A DNA stretch of 61,461 bases from the NCBI RefSeq assembly GCF_022760925.1, contig NZ_JAKTNT010000016.1, positions 1 to 61,461 of the forward strand. Direction: 5' to 3'. The notes below the pieces were generated by a model that was not told the origin of the DNA, did not search any database, and saw only the letters and a list, made by a program, of their open reading frames with translations. Position numbers and translations under genes: made by a program. The DNA is from Thermus hydrothermalis. Lineage in GTDB: Bacteria > Deinococcota > Deinococci > Deinococcales > Thermaceae. The stretch's first letter is position 1, and every line of letters starts with the position of its first letter. Below, piece by piece: positions 27,542 through 35,138 of this stretch.

Positions 27542-28350
27542 GCCTGGAAATGCTCAAAGACCACGAGACGGTGCGCACAGCCCCCGTTTCCGAGGCCGAG
27601 GCCTTGGTGGACGTGCGCCACCTCAACCTCTGGTACGGCCCCAAGCAGGCCCTTTTCAACATCTCCGTGCGCTTCCCCAAAAACAAGGTCACCGCCATCA
27701 TCGGCCCCTCGGGGTGCGGCAAGAGCACCCTCCTGCGCTCCCTCAACCGCATGAACGACCTGGTGCCGGGGGTGCGGGTGGAAGGGGAGGTGCGCTACGA
27801 AGGGGTGAACATCTACGACCCCCGGGTGGACCCGGTGGCGGTGCGGCGCCACATCGGCATGGTCTTCCAAAAGCCCAACCCCTTCCCCAAGACCATCTTT
27901 GAGAACGTGGCCTTCGGCCTAAGGCTCATGGGGGTCAAGGGGAGCGAGCTGGAGGACCGGGTGGTGGAGGCCCTGAAGCGGGCCGCCCTTTGGAACGAAG
28001 TGCAAGACCGCTTTAAGAAGGAGAGCGGGCTCAGGCTTTCCGGCGGGCAGCAACAGCGGCTTTGCATCGCCCGGGCCATCGCCGTGGAACCCCCCCTCCT
28101 CCTCATGGACGAACCCACCAGCGCCCTGGACCCCATCGCCACCCAGGCCATTGAGGACCTCATCCTGGAGCTAAAGGAGCGCTACACCGTGGTCATCGTC
28201 ACCCACAACATGCAGCAGGCGGCCCGGGTTTCCGACCGCACCCTCTTCATGCACCTCGGGGTTCTCGTGGAGGAAGGCCCCACGGACCTCGTCTTCACCA
28301 AACCCAAGCACCCCTACACCGAGGCCTACATCACGGGCCGCTTCGGCTAA
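27535..28350 (+). CDS. pstB: Phosphate ABC transporter ATP-binding protein PstB
   Basis: PstB is the ATPase subunit that powers phosphate import. The 271-residue chain has Walker [10 protein letters not shown] (57-65), a Q-loop ([11 protein letters not shown]), the signature LSGGQQQRL, Walker [14 protein letters not shown] and the H-loop VTHNMQQA. The start ATG is inside the end of pstA; a GTG follows directly and is an alternative. Its TAA stop forms the first part of the -10 box of the MFS gene. Confidence 0.96.
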   Translation: MVSLEMLKDHETVRTAPVSEAEALVDVRHLNLWYGPKQALFNISVRFPKNKVTAIIGPSGCGKSTLLRSLNRMNDLVPGVRVEGEVRYEGVNIYDPRVDPVAVRRHIGMVFQKPNPFPKTIFENVAFGLRLMGVKGSELEDRVVEALKRAALWNEVQDRFKKESGLRLSGGQQQRLCIARAIAVEPPLLLMDEPTSALDPIATQAIEDLILELKERYTVVIVTHNMQQAARVSDRTLFMHLGVLVEEGPTDLVFTKPKHPYTEAYITGRFG

Positions 28351-28353
28351 ACT
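28348..28353 (+). promoter_or_regulatory. -10 box overlapping the pstB stop (MFS gene)
   Basis: TAAACT starts with the pstB TAA stop. The MFS ATG at 28361 follows after 7 nt, as in the other leaderless genes here. Confidence 0.5.
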
Positions 28354-28360
28354 TTACGGC

Positions 28361-29533
28361 ATGTCTGCCCTCGGCCTCCTCTTCCTCACCCTCTTCAACA
28401 GCGTCCTGGGGCTTTCCCTCCTCTTCCCCATCCTGGGGCCTTTGGGGAGGGAGCTCGGCCTGAGCGAGGTCCAGGTGGGCCTCTTCTCCACGGGCTACGC
28501 CCTCATGCAGTTCCTCCTCGCCCCCTACTGGGGCAGACGGAGCGAAAGGGGCAGGAAGCCCGTGCTCCTCCTGGGCATCCTGGGCTTTGCCCTAAGCTTC
28601 CTCCTCTTTGGCCTTTTTGCCCTCTTGGGGCAGAAGGGCCTCCTTCCCCCAAGCCTCCTTTTCCCCCTCCTCCTCCTCGCCCGGCTCTTGGGCGGGGCCT
28701 TCAGTTCCGCCACCCTGCCCACGGCCCAGGCCTACGCGGCGGACGTCACGGGCAGGGAAAACCGCACCGCCGGCATGGCCCTTCTGGGGGCAGCTTTTGG
28801 CCTGGCGGTTATTCTGGGCCCGGCGTTAGGGGCAGGGCTTGCGGCCCTTTTTGGGCTATTGGCCCCGGTCTTCTTCGCCAGCGCCATCGCCCTTTTGAAC
28901 GCCCTCTTTGTGGCCCTCACCCTCCCCGAGTCCCGGCCCCAAGGGGCGAAAGCGGAGGGGCGCCTCTCCCCCTTTGACCCCCGGGTCTTCCCCCTCCTCC
29001 TCCTGGGCCTGGCCTTGAACCTATCGGGCGTGGCCTTGGAGCAGACCATCGCCTTCCTCTTCCAAGACCGCCTGGGCCTGAGCGGGGTGGAAACCGCCCG
29101 CAAGGTGGGGATGGCCCTGGTGCTCTATGGACTCGTGGCGGTCTTCATCCAGGGGTTTTTGGTGCGGAAGCTTTCCTGGCCCCCCAAAACCCTCCTCCTC
29201 CTGGGGCTTCCCGTGGGGATGTTGGGGTTTTCCCTGCTCGCATTGGCCCACACCTTTCCCCTCCTCGCCCTAGGCCTCGCCCTCCAGGGAGCGGGGGCGG
29301 CCCTGGCGGGCCCCGGGATCACGGCAGCCCTTTCCCTGGCGGTGGGGGAGGGGGAGCAGGGGCTCGTGGCGGGGCTCAATAGCGCCGCCCAAGCCCTGGG
29401 GCGGATGCTTGGACCCCTTTTGGGCACGGGGCTTTACCGGCTCATGCCCGAGGCCCCGTACCTGCTTGGGGCCGGGCTTTTGGGGCTTTCCCTCCTTCTC
29501 CTCCCCGCCCTCTTCCGGCGGGTGCGGCTCTGA
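28361..29533 (+). CDS. Major facilitator superfamily transporter
   Basis: This is a 390-residue integral membrane protein with about 12 hydrophobic segments. The MFS motif A appears as GRRSERGRKPVLL near residue 60. A motif-C-like glycine-rich helix (GAAFGLAVILGPALGAGLA, about 140-160) suggests a drug/proton antiporter of the TetA-like DHA1 group. The substrate is unknown. It ends with a TGATG overlap into recF, so recF is translated from the same message. Confidence 0.88.
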   Translation: MSALGLLFLTLFNSVLGLSLLFPILGPLGRELGLSEVQVGLFSTGYALMQFLLAPYWGRRSERGRKPVLLLGILGFALSFLLFGLFALLGQKGLLPPSLLFPLLLLARLLGGAFSSATLPTAQAYAADVTGRENRTAGMALLGAAFGLAVILGPALGAGLAALFGLLAPVFFASAIALLNALFVALTLPESRPQGAKAEGRLSPFDPRVFPLLLLGLALNLSGVALEQTIAFLFQDRLGLSGVETARKVGMALVLYGLVAVFIQGFLVRKLSWPPKTLLLLGLPVGMLGFSLLALAHTFPLLALGLALQGAGAALAGPGITAALSLAVGEGEQGLVAGLNSAAQALGRMLGPLLGTGLYRLMPEAPYLLGAGLLGLSLLLLPALFRRVRL

Positions 29534-30564
29534 TGCGGCTCCTTCTTTTCCGGCAGAAAAACTTCCGCAACCTGGCCTTCACCGCCTTCCGTCCCCCCCA
29601 GGGGCTTTTCGCCGTGGTGGGGGGAAACGCCCAGGGAAAGACGGGGCTTCTCTTAGGCATCCACCTGGCCCTCGGGGGGGAGGTGCGGGCCACCTTGGGC
29701 GATCTGGTGCGTTTTGGGGAGAAGGAGGCCTGGCTCTTCGCCGAGGTGGAAACCGAGCTCGGGGTCTTCCGGGTGGAACAGCGCCTCTCCCCTGAGGGAA
29801 GGGCGGTATTCCTGAACGAGAAGGCCGTGAGCCTGAAGGCCCTTTGGGAGCTTCCCGGTTCGGTCCTGGTCTCCCCGGAGGACGTGGAGGTGGTCTTGGG
29901 GGCCAAGGAGGAGCGGCGGAGCTTCCTAGACCGGCTCATCGGCCGCTTTTCCCGCCGCTACGCCGCCCTCCTCTCCGCCTACGAGAAGGCCTTACGGCAA
30001 CGGAACGCCCTTTTGAAAACGGGGGGGGAGGGCCTCGAGGCCTGGGACCTGGAGCTCGCCCGTTACGGGGAGGAGATCATGGCCCTCCGCCGCCGCTTCC
30101 TCGGGCGCTTTTTGCCCATCTTTCAGGCGGTGCACCGGAGCTTGGCCCCTGGGGAGGCCGGGCTTATCCTGGAGGAGACGGTGCGGGGAAGCTTCCTGGA
30201 GGCCCTGGCCGGGCGGCGGGAGGAGGAGCGGGAACGGGGGCAGACCCTTATAGGCCCCCACCGGGACGACCTCGTCGTCCTCCTGGGGGGCCGTCCCGCC
30301 CACCGCTTCGCCAGCCGGGGGGAGGCCAAGGCCCTGGCCCTGGCCCTGCGTCTGGCGGAGCACCGCCTTCTTTGGGAACACCATGGGGAGGCGCCCCTCC
30401 TCCTGGTGGACGAGTGGAGCGAGGAGCTGGACGCGGGGCGAAGGCAGGCGGTCCTGGCCTACGCCCAGGGGCTTCCCCAGGCGATTTTGGCGGGGCTTTG
30501 GGCCCCGGAGGGTATTCCTGCGTGCACCATGGAAGGAGGGGTGGTGCTATGCCCTGGCGGCTAA
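29533..30564 (+). CDS. recF: DNA recombination/replication repair protein RecF
   Basis: RecF is an SMC-like ATPase that loads RecA at single-strand gaps with RecO and RecR. The 343-residue protein has Walker A GGNAQGKT (30-37), the LVSPEDVEVVLGAKEERRSFLD region, GPHRDD near residue 240, and Walker B LLLVDEWSEELD, in which the usual Asp-Asp pair is Asp-Glu. It begins at the last base of the MFS stop and overlaps the DciA-like gene by 16 bp. dnaA, dnaN and gyrB are not beside it. Confidence 0.93.
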   Translation: MRLLLFRQKNFRNLAFTAFRPPQGLFAVVGGNAQGKTGLLLGIHLALGGEVRATLGDLVRFGEKEAWLFAEVETELGVFRVEQRLSPEGRAVFLNEKAVSLKALWELPGSVLVSPEDVEVVLGAKEERRSFLDRLIGRFSRRYAALLSAYEKALRQRNALLKTGGEGLEAWDLELARYGEEIMALRRRFLGRFLPIFQAVHRSLAPGEAGLILEETVRGSFLEALAGRREEERERGQTLIGPHRDDLVVLLGGRPAHRFASRGEAKALALALRLAEHRLLWEHHGEAPLLLVDEWSEELDAGRRQAVLAYAQGLPQAILAGLWAPEGIPACTMEGGVVLCPGG

Positions 30565-31301
30565 AGGACCTGGTGCCCGAGGCCCTGAAGAAGGCGGGGG
30601 GCAAGGAAAAGCTCAGGCGGGGGCTGGTGCTGGCCGCCTGGAAGGAGGTGGTGGGGAAGGAGCTCGCCCAGCTCACCGAGGCGGTGGGCCTCGAGGGGAA
30701 TACCCTCTTGGTGCGGGTGGCGGACCCCCTCACCGCCCACCAGCTCACCTATAGCCGCCTCGCCCTCCTCCGCCGCTACGAGGAGCGCTTCCCCGGGGTG
30801 GTCCAGGAGATCCGCTTCCTGGTGGGCCCCTTGGAAACCCCACCCCCCCCTCCCCCCAAGCCCCCGGAAAACCCCGAGGCGGCGCGCCGGGCGCTTAAGC
30901 TCGCCCAGGAAGCCCCCCCTGAGCTTCGGGAAAAGGTGGCCCGGGCCGCCCTGGCCCTTTTTTCCCACCAAAGGGGAAGCCCTTGCCCCATCTGCGGCGC
31001 CCCAAGCGAGCGCCACCCCTGCCCCACCTGCCGCCGCCTTTTGGAAAGCCCCGCCGTGCGCAAGGAGGCGGAAAGGCTAAGCCGGGGGCAAGCCGCCCGC
31101 CTGGAAGGGGAGGCGCTCCTTGCAGCGCGGCACCTGGCCCGGGAGCGCCTTCTCAGAGAGATGCGGGAGCTCTACCCCGAGGCCTTGCGGGAAAGGGAAC
31201 TGATCCCTTTGCTCAAGGACTTAGCCCAGCGTTACAAGGGCCTTTTTCCCGAAGCCCCCCTGCCCGAAAGCGTAGAAAGCCTACTCCGCCACGGGACGTA
31301 A
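30549..31301 (+). CDS. DciA-like (DUF721) protein with zinc-ribbon extension
   Basis: The N-terminal 95 residues (PWRLKDLVPEALKKAG and AWKEVVGKELAQLT to about 95) match the DUF721/DciA family, which loads or recruits the replicative helicase in bacteria lacking DnaC. A proline linker (about 97-107) leads to a C-terminal part with four cysteines in CPIC (146-149) and CPTC (158-161), a likely zinc ribbon, and a charged helical tail, giving 250 residues. It overlaps recF, which echoes the recF-DUF721 gene order of Actinobacteria. Helicase loading is inferred from the family. Confidence 0.82.
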   Translation: MPWRLKDLVPEALKKAGGKEKLRRGLVLAAWKEVVGKELAQLTEAVGLEGNTLLVRVADPLTAHQLTYSRLALLRRYEERFPGVVQEIRFLVGPLETPPPPPPKPPENPEAARRALKLAQEAPPELREKVARAALALFSHQRGSPCPICGAPSERHPCPTCRRLLESPAVRKEAERLSRGQAARLEGEALLAARHLARERLLREMRELYPEALRERELIPLLKDLAQRYKGLFPEAPLPESVESLLRHGT

Positions 31302-31307
31302 GGAGGG

Positions 31308-32288
31308 CTAGAGCCAGGTTAAAGCCAACCGGGCCTCGAGGCGGCCCACCACCAGGCCCCGGTGGTTTGTGATCTCGGGCCGGTCCCAGGGGGTAGGGCC
31401 AGGGTCTAAGCCCAAGCGGCGAAGGAGGGCTACCACCAGCACCTCCCGGGCCTGGCCCGAGCCGTCCTCCACTTTGAGGGCGATGCCCAAAGGCCCCTTG
31501 GGGCTTTCCAAGAGGGCCAGGCCATAGTAGCCATCCGCCCCCCGCTTGGCCACCACGGGAAGCCTCTCCATGAGCAAGGTGTCTATGCTCCCAGGCCCCG
31601 CCACCAGCATGGGGTGGCGGCGCATGGCCTCCCGCACCCTTCGGAGGGGCTCCTGGTAGGGGGCCGGGGCCTCCTCGGGGGCCGCCAAGAGATAAAAAGC
31701 CCGCGCCGCCCGGGAAAGGGGGAGGGCGAAGGTGGGAACGCTGCAGCCGTCCGTGGCGTGGCGGGGCTCGGCACCCGAAAGCGCCCGGAGGGTTTCCCGG
31801 TTCAGGCGCTGCACCGGGTGGTCGGGCAGGTGGTAGCCCTCCGTGGGCGCCCCCAGGGCCAAGGAAGCCGCCAGCATGCCGGCGTGCTTGCCCGAGCAGT
31901 TGTGGTGGAGGGGGGTTGGGGAAAGCCCCCGCGCCTCCAGGGCCTTCCGGGCCTCCTTGGAAAAGGGGGGGTGGACCCCGCAGACCAGGTGCTCAGGGCC
32001 CAGGCCGAGCCTAGCGAGAAAGCGGGTGGCCACCGCCACGTGGGCCTCGGTGCCGTCGTGGCTCGCCGTGGCCAAGGCCACCTCCTCCTCCCCAAGGCCA
32101 AAGCGCTCCACGGCCCCCGTGAGGTAAAGGGCCAAGGCCTGGAAGGGCTTGGCGGAGGAGCGCAGGTAGGCCCAAAGGTCCGGCTCCCCGGCGTAGGCCA
32201 AAACCCCTTCCCGGCCAAAGACCACCAGGGAAGCCCGGTGCCGGTTTTCCACGAGCTCGCCGCGGTAGGCGTAAACCCAAGCGTTCAC
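31308..32288 (-). CDS. Asparaginase, PF06089 (Rhizobium-type) family
   Basis: This is a 326-residue protein of the asparaginase_II family typified by the thermolabile Rhizobium enzyme, expected to hydrolyse L-asparagine to aspartate and ammonia. Family motifs: SSAKPFQAL (about 44-52, with the Ser-Lys pair), TASHDGTEAHV (about 74-84) and HNCSGKHAGML (about 128-138). It starts with GTG overlapping the stop of the DUF309 gene (GTGA) and converges on the DciA-like gene with a 6-base gap. Confidence 0.9.
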   Translation of the reverse strand: MNAWVYAYRGELVENRHRASLVVFGREGVLAYAGEPDLWAYLRSSAKPFQALALYLTGAVERFGLGEEEVALATASHDGTEAHVAVATRFLARLGLGPEHLVCGVHPPFSKEARKALEARGLSPTPLHHNCSGKHAGMLAASLALGAPTEGYHLPDHPVQRLNRETLRALSGAEPRHATDGCSVPTFALPLSRAARAFYLLAAPEEAPAPYQEPLRRVREAMRRHPMLVAGPGSIDTLLMERLPVVAKRGADGYYGLALLESPKGPLGIALKVEDGSGQAREVLVVALLRRLGLDPGPTPWDRPEITNHRGLVVGRLEARLALTWL

Positions 32289-32560
32289 GCCCCAAGTCTA
32301 CGCCGGGCCTCGGCCAAAAGCGCCGCCCAGTCCACGCCCCTATAGGGGTTTGGCAGGCCCTTTAGCCGGGCTTCTGCCTTCTTGAGGTTTCTCTGGCCAC
32401 TTTTCCCCATGGCCCCTTGGTGCAGGGCGGCGGCGAGGAGGATAAGCCCTTGGAGGAAGCGCCGCTCCTCCCCTTCCGCCCGAAGCCAGGCCGCCTCCAA
32501 GACCTCGTGCACCTCAAAGTAGCGCCCCTCCCGCCAGAGGGCCAAGGCCTTCTCCAACAC
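32285..32560 (-). CDS. DUF309 small helical protein
   Basis: This is a 91-residue all-helical protein of the DUF309 family. The hallmark FEVHEVLEAAWLRAEGEERRF is split across residues 15-35, followed by LQGLILLAAALHQGAMGK. The His/Glu residues of the FExHExLE motif could bind metal. The function is unknown. It starts with GTG after an AAGAAGGGAAT ribosome-like stretch and leads into the asparaginase gene. It is divergent from tupA, with only 22 bases between the starts and the tupA -10 box. Confidence 0.87.
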   Translation of the reverse strand: MLEKALALWREGRYFEVHEVLEAAWLRAEGEERRFLQGLILLAAALHQGAMGKSGQRNLKKAEARLKGLPNPYRGVDWAALLAEARRRLGA

Positions 32561-32582
32561 ATTCCCTTCTTAAAGCTTAAGC

Positions 32583-32588
32583 TATGTT
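32583..32588 (+). promoter_or_regulatory. -10 box of tupA
   Basis: TATGTT ends 7 nt before the ATG at 32596. An earlier in-frame ATG (32584) lies inside the box and is therefore less likely. Confidence 0.5.
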
Positions 32589-32595
32589 TAGGTCT

Positions 32596-33393
32596 ATGCG
32601 ACTTGGAGCCTTTCTCCTCCCCTTTTTTGTCCTGGCGGTGGCCCTGCGCCTGGCCACCACCACCAGCGTCTACGATTCCGGGCTTTTGGACCAGCTTCTT
32701 CCCCCCTTCCAGAAGGCCACGGGGATCCAGGTGGAGGTCTTGGCGGTGGGCACGGGCCAAGCCCTGACCTTAGCGGCCCGCGGGGACGTGGATGCCGTCT
32801 TGGTCCACGCCCCGGACCTCGAGGCGGAGGCGGTGCGGCAAGGCCACCTGGCCGAAGGGTTCTGCCTAGCGCAAAACCGTTTCCTCCTGGTGGGGCCACC
32901 GGAAGACCCCGCCCGGGTGCGGGAAGCCCCCACCGTCCTGGAGGCCCTGCGGCAGATCGCCAAGACCCAAGCCCCCTTCGTCTCCCGGGGGGACCGCTCG
33001 GGCACCCACGTCAAGGAACTCGCCCTCTGGAAGGAGGCAGGCGTCACCCCGACCCCCCCCTGGTACCTGGAGTCGGGGGCGGGCATGGGCCAGACCTTGG
33101 TCCTGGCGGCGGAAAAAGGAGCCTACACCCTCTCCGATTTGGCCACCTACCTCACCGTGGGGAAAAAGAGGGGCCTGGTTGCCCTTTACGAACGGGGCGA
33201 CCCTCTACTTATCAACCAGTACAGCTATTATGTGGCCCTCAAGGGGAAAAACCCTGAGGAGGCCAGGCGGCTTCGGGCCTTCTTGGCCTCCGAGGAGGCG
33301 GCCCGGCTCACCGCAGGCCTAAAGGTGGAGGGGCAAAGCCTTTTCCAGCCCCTCCGGGGGCGGTGTATCCTTCCTCCAGGTGGAAGCCGCTGA
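32596..33393 (+). CDS. tupA: Tungstate ABC transporter substrate-binding protein
   Basis: TupA captures tungstate outside the membrane. A signal peptide covers about residues 1-20. The mature N-terminus has the ligand motif ATTTSVYDSGLLDQLLPPF (beginning near residue 20), and SRGDRSGTHVKE (about residue 135) is the second oxyanion-binding signature that separates TupA from ModA. The protein has 265 residues from ATG 32596. It overlaps tupB by 14 bp and forms tupABC. The importer could supply the molybdopterin enzyme at 2.8 kb with tungsten. Confidence 0.92.
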   Translation: MRLGAFLLPFFVLAVALRLATTTSVYDSGLLDQLLPPFQKATGIQVEVLAVGTGQALTLAARGDVDAVLVHAPDLEAEAVRQGHLAEGFCLAQNRFLLVGPPEDPARVREAPTVLEALRQIAKTQAPFVSRGDRSGTHVKELALWKEAGVTPTPPWYLESGAGMGQTLVLAAEKGAYTLSDLATYLTVGKKRGLVALYERGDPLLINQYSYYVALKGKNPEEARRLRAFLASEEAARLTAGLKVEGQSLFQPLRGRCILPPGGSR

Positions 33394-34015
33394 GCTTTGG
33401 GAGATCGCCTGGCGGAGCCTCTGGGTGGCGGGGGTGGCCACGCTCCTTGCGGCGCTCCCCGCCGTCCCCCTGGGGCTTTGGCTGGCCCTCCGGGGCGGGG
33501 GCGGGGCCTGGGGACGGATGCTCCTCTATGCGGGCATGGCCCTGCCCCCTGTGGTGGTGGGGCTTTTCCTCTACCTCCTCCTATCCCGCTCCGGGCCCTT
33601 GGGCTTCCTCGGCCTCCTCTACACCCCCTACGCCATGGTCCTGGCGGAGGCCATCCTGGCCTTCCCCCTCATCGCCGCCTTTGTCCTTTCCGGGGCCCGG
33701 GCCCGGGTGGAGGAGGTGCGCCTTTTGGTGCGGAGCCTGGGCGGCACGGAGGCCCAGGTCTTCCCCACCCTCTTTTGGGAAAGCCGCCGCACCCTGGCCG
33801 CTGCCCTGGCCGCGGGCTTTGGCGGAGCCATCAGCGAGGTGGGGGCGGCCACCCTGGTGGGTGGGGACATCCGCCACCACACCCGGGTTCTCACCACCGC
33901 CATTGTGGTGGAAACCCGCAAAGGGGAGTTGGAGGCGGCGTTGGCCTTGGGGATGGTCCTTATGGGCATTGCCCTCTTGGTCACCGGGCTTCTCGTTATC
34001 CTGGAGCGGGAATGA
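33380..34015 (+). CDS. tupB: Tungstate ABC transporter permease
   Basis: This is a 211-residue membrane subunit with about five transmembrane segments. The coupling loop VRSLGGTEAQVFPTLFWES (about 119-137) contacts the ATPase, and GGAISEVGAATLVGG resembles TupB/ModB permeases. The start is GTG inside the 3' end of tupA, and the stop overlaps the tupC start (ATGA). Confidence 0.92.
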   Translation: MEAAELWEIAWRSLWVAGVATLLAALPAVPLGLWLALRGGGGAWGRMLLYAGMALPPVVVGLFLYLLLSRSGPLGFLGLLYTPYAMVLAEAILAFPLIAAFVLSGARARVEEVRLLVRSLGGTEAQVFPTLFWESRRTLAAALAAGFGGAISEVGAATLVGGDIRHHTRVLTTAIVVETRKGELEAALALGMVLMGIALLVTGLLVILERE

Positions 34016-34692
34016 GGCCAGTGCTTTGGGCCAAGGGGCTTTTCCACCGCCACGGGACGTTTTGCCTGGAGGTGGAAGACCTTAAGGTCTACCCCGGGGA
34101 GATCCTGGCGGTCCTAGGCCCGTCGGGTAGCGGCAAGACCACCCTGCTCCGCCTTCTTGCGGGCCTCTTCCAACCCGAGCGAGGCCGGGTGGAGGGGGGG
34201 CGTGCCGCCTACCTGCCCCAGGCCCCGCCCCTCTTGCGGAGGAGCGTTTTGGAAAACGCCGCCTTTGGCCTCCGCCTCCAGGGCGTGGCCAAGCGGGAGG
34301 CCTGGGAGCGGGCGCGAAGGTTGTTAGCGCGGGTGGGCTTGGCGGAAAAGGCGCGCCAGCCCGCCCACCTCCTCTCGGGCGGGGAAGCGGTGCGCTTAGC
34401 CCTGGCCCGCACCCTTTTGGTGGAGCCCGAGATCCTCCTTCTGGACGAACCCACCGCCAGCCTGGACCCGGCCAACGTCGCCCAGGTGGAAGCCCTCCTC
34501 GCCGAGGCGGCGCTGGAGGGGCGGGCAGTGGTCCTCGCCACCCACGACCTCTTCCAGGCTAAACGGCTGGCAAAGCGGGTGGTCTTCCTCTACCTGGGCC
34601 AGGTGGTGGAGGAAGGGGAGGCCAAGGCCTTCTTCCAAAACCCCAAGGACCCTAGGACCCAAGCCTTTTTGCAAGGCCGCCTCCTCCCCTAA
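34012..34692 (+). CDS. tupC: Tungstate ABC transporter ATP-binding protein
   Basis: This is a 226-residue ABC ATPase with Walker A GPSGSGKT (36-43), the Q-loop YLPQAPPLL, signature LLSGGEAVRLALA, Walker B LLLDEPTASLD and H-loop ATHD. It is compact, without the regulatory C-terminal domain of ModC. The start overlaps the tupB stop as ATGA. It converges on trmL with a 4-bp overlap. Confidence 0.93.
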   Translation: MRPVLWAKGLFHRHGTFCLEVEDLKVYPGEILAVLGPSGSGKTTLLRLLAGLFQPERGRVEGGRAAYLPQAPPLLRRSVLENAAFGLRLQGVAKREAWERARRLLARVGLAEKARQPAHLLSGGEAVRLALARTLLVEPEILLLDEPTASLDPANVAQVEALLAEAALEGRAVVLATHDLFQAKRLAKRVVFLYLGQVVEEGEAKAFFQNPKDPRTQAFLQGRLLP

Positions 34693-35138
34693 GGGCTCTG
34701 GAGCTGGCGGTAGGCCTCGGAGGCCGCCACCCCCACGGCCACCGCCAGGTTCAGGGAGCGCACCGGCCCCGGCATGGGGATTTGGAGGGAGGGAAACTGG
34801 GCCAGGACCGCCTCCGGAAGTCCCCGGGTCTCGGGCCCGAAGAGGAGGTAGTCCCCCTCTTGGAAACGGGCTTGGTATAGGCTCGTCTCGGCACGGGCGC
34901 TAAAGGCCCACACCCGGGCGGAAGGGGGGAGGGAGGCGAGGAAGGCTGCCCAGTCTTCGTGGACCCTCAGGTCCACGTAGGGCCAGTAGTCCAGCCCCGC
35001 CCGCCTGAGCTTGGAACTGGAAAGGAGAAAGCCCAAGGGGCGGATGAGGTGCAAGGGCCACCCCAAGGCAGCGGCGGTGCGGGCGATGTTCCCCACGTTC
35101 TGGGGGATTTCCGGCTGGTAAAGGACCAGGTGGACCAT
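34689..35138 (-). CDS. trmL: tRNA (cytidine/uridine-34 2'-O)-methyltransferase TrmL
   Basis: This is a SPOUT-family (SpoU) methyltransferase that methylates the wobble ribose of tRNA-Leu. The 149-residue chain shows the IPQNVGNIARTAAALG motif near the N-terminus, LLFGPETRGLPE (about 97-108) and the knot-forming C-terminal IPMPGPVRSLNLAVAV. ATG 35138 overlaps the stop of the upstream regulator gene (TGATG); a GTG one codon earlier is the alternative. Confidence 0.93.
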   Translation of the reverse strand: MVHLVLYQPEIPQNVGNIARTAAALGWPLHLIRPLGFLLSSSKLRRAGLDYWPYVDLRVHEDWAAFLASLPPSARVWAFSARAETSLYQARFQEGDYLLFGPETRGLPEAVLAQFPSLQIPMPGPVRSLNLAVAVGVAASEAYRQLQSP

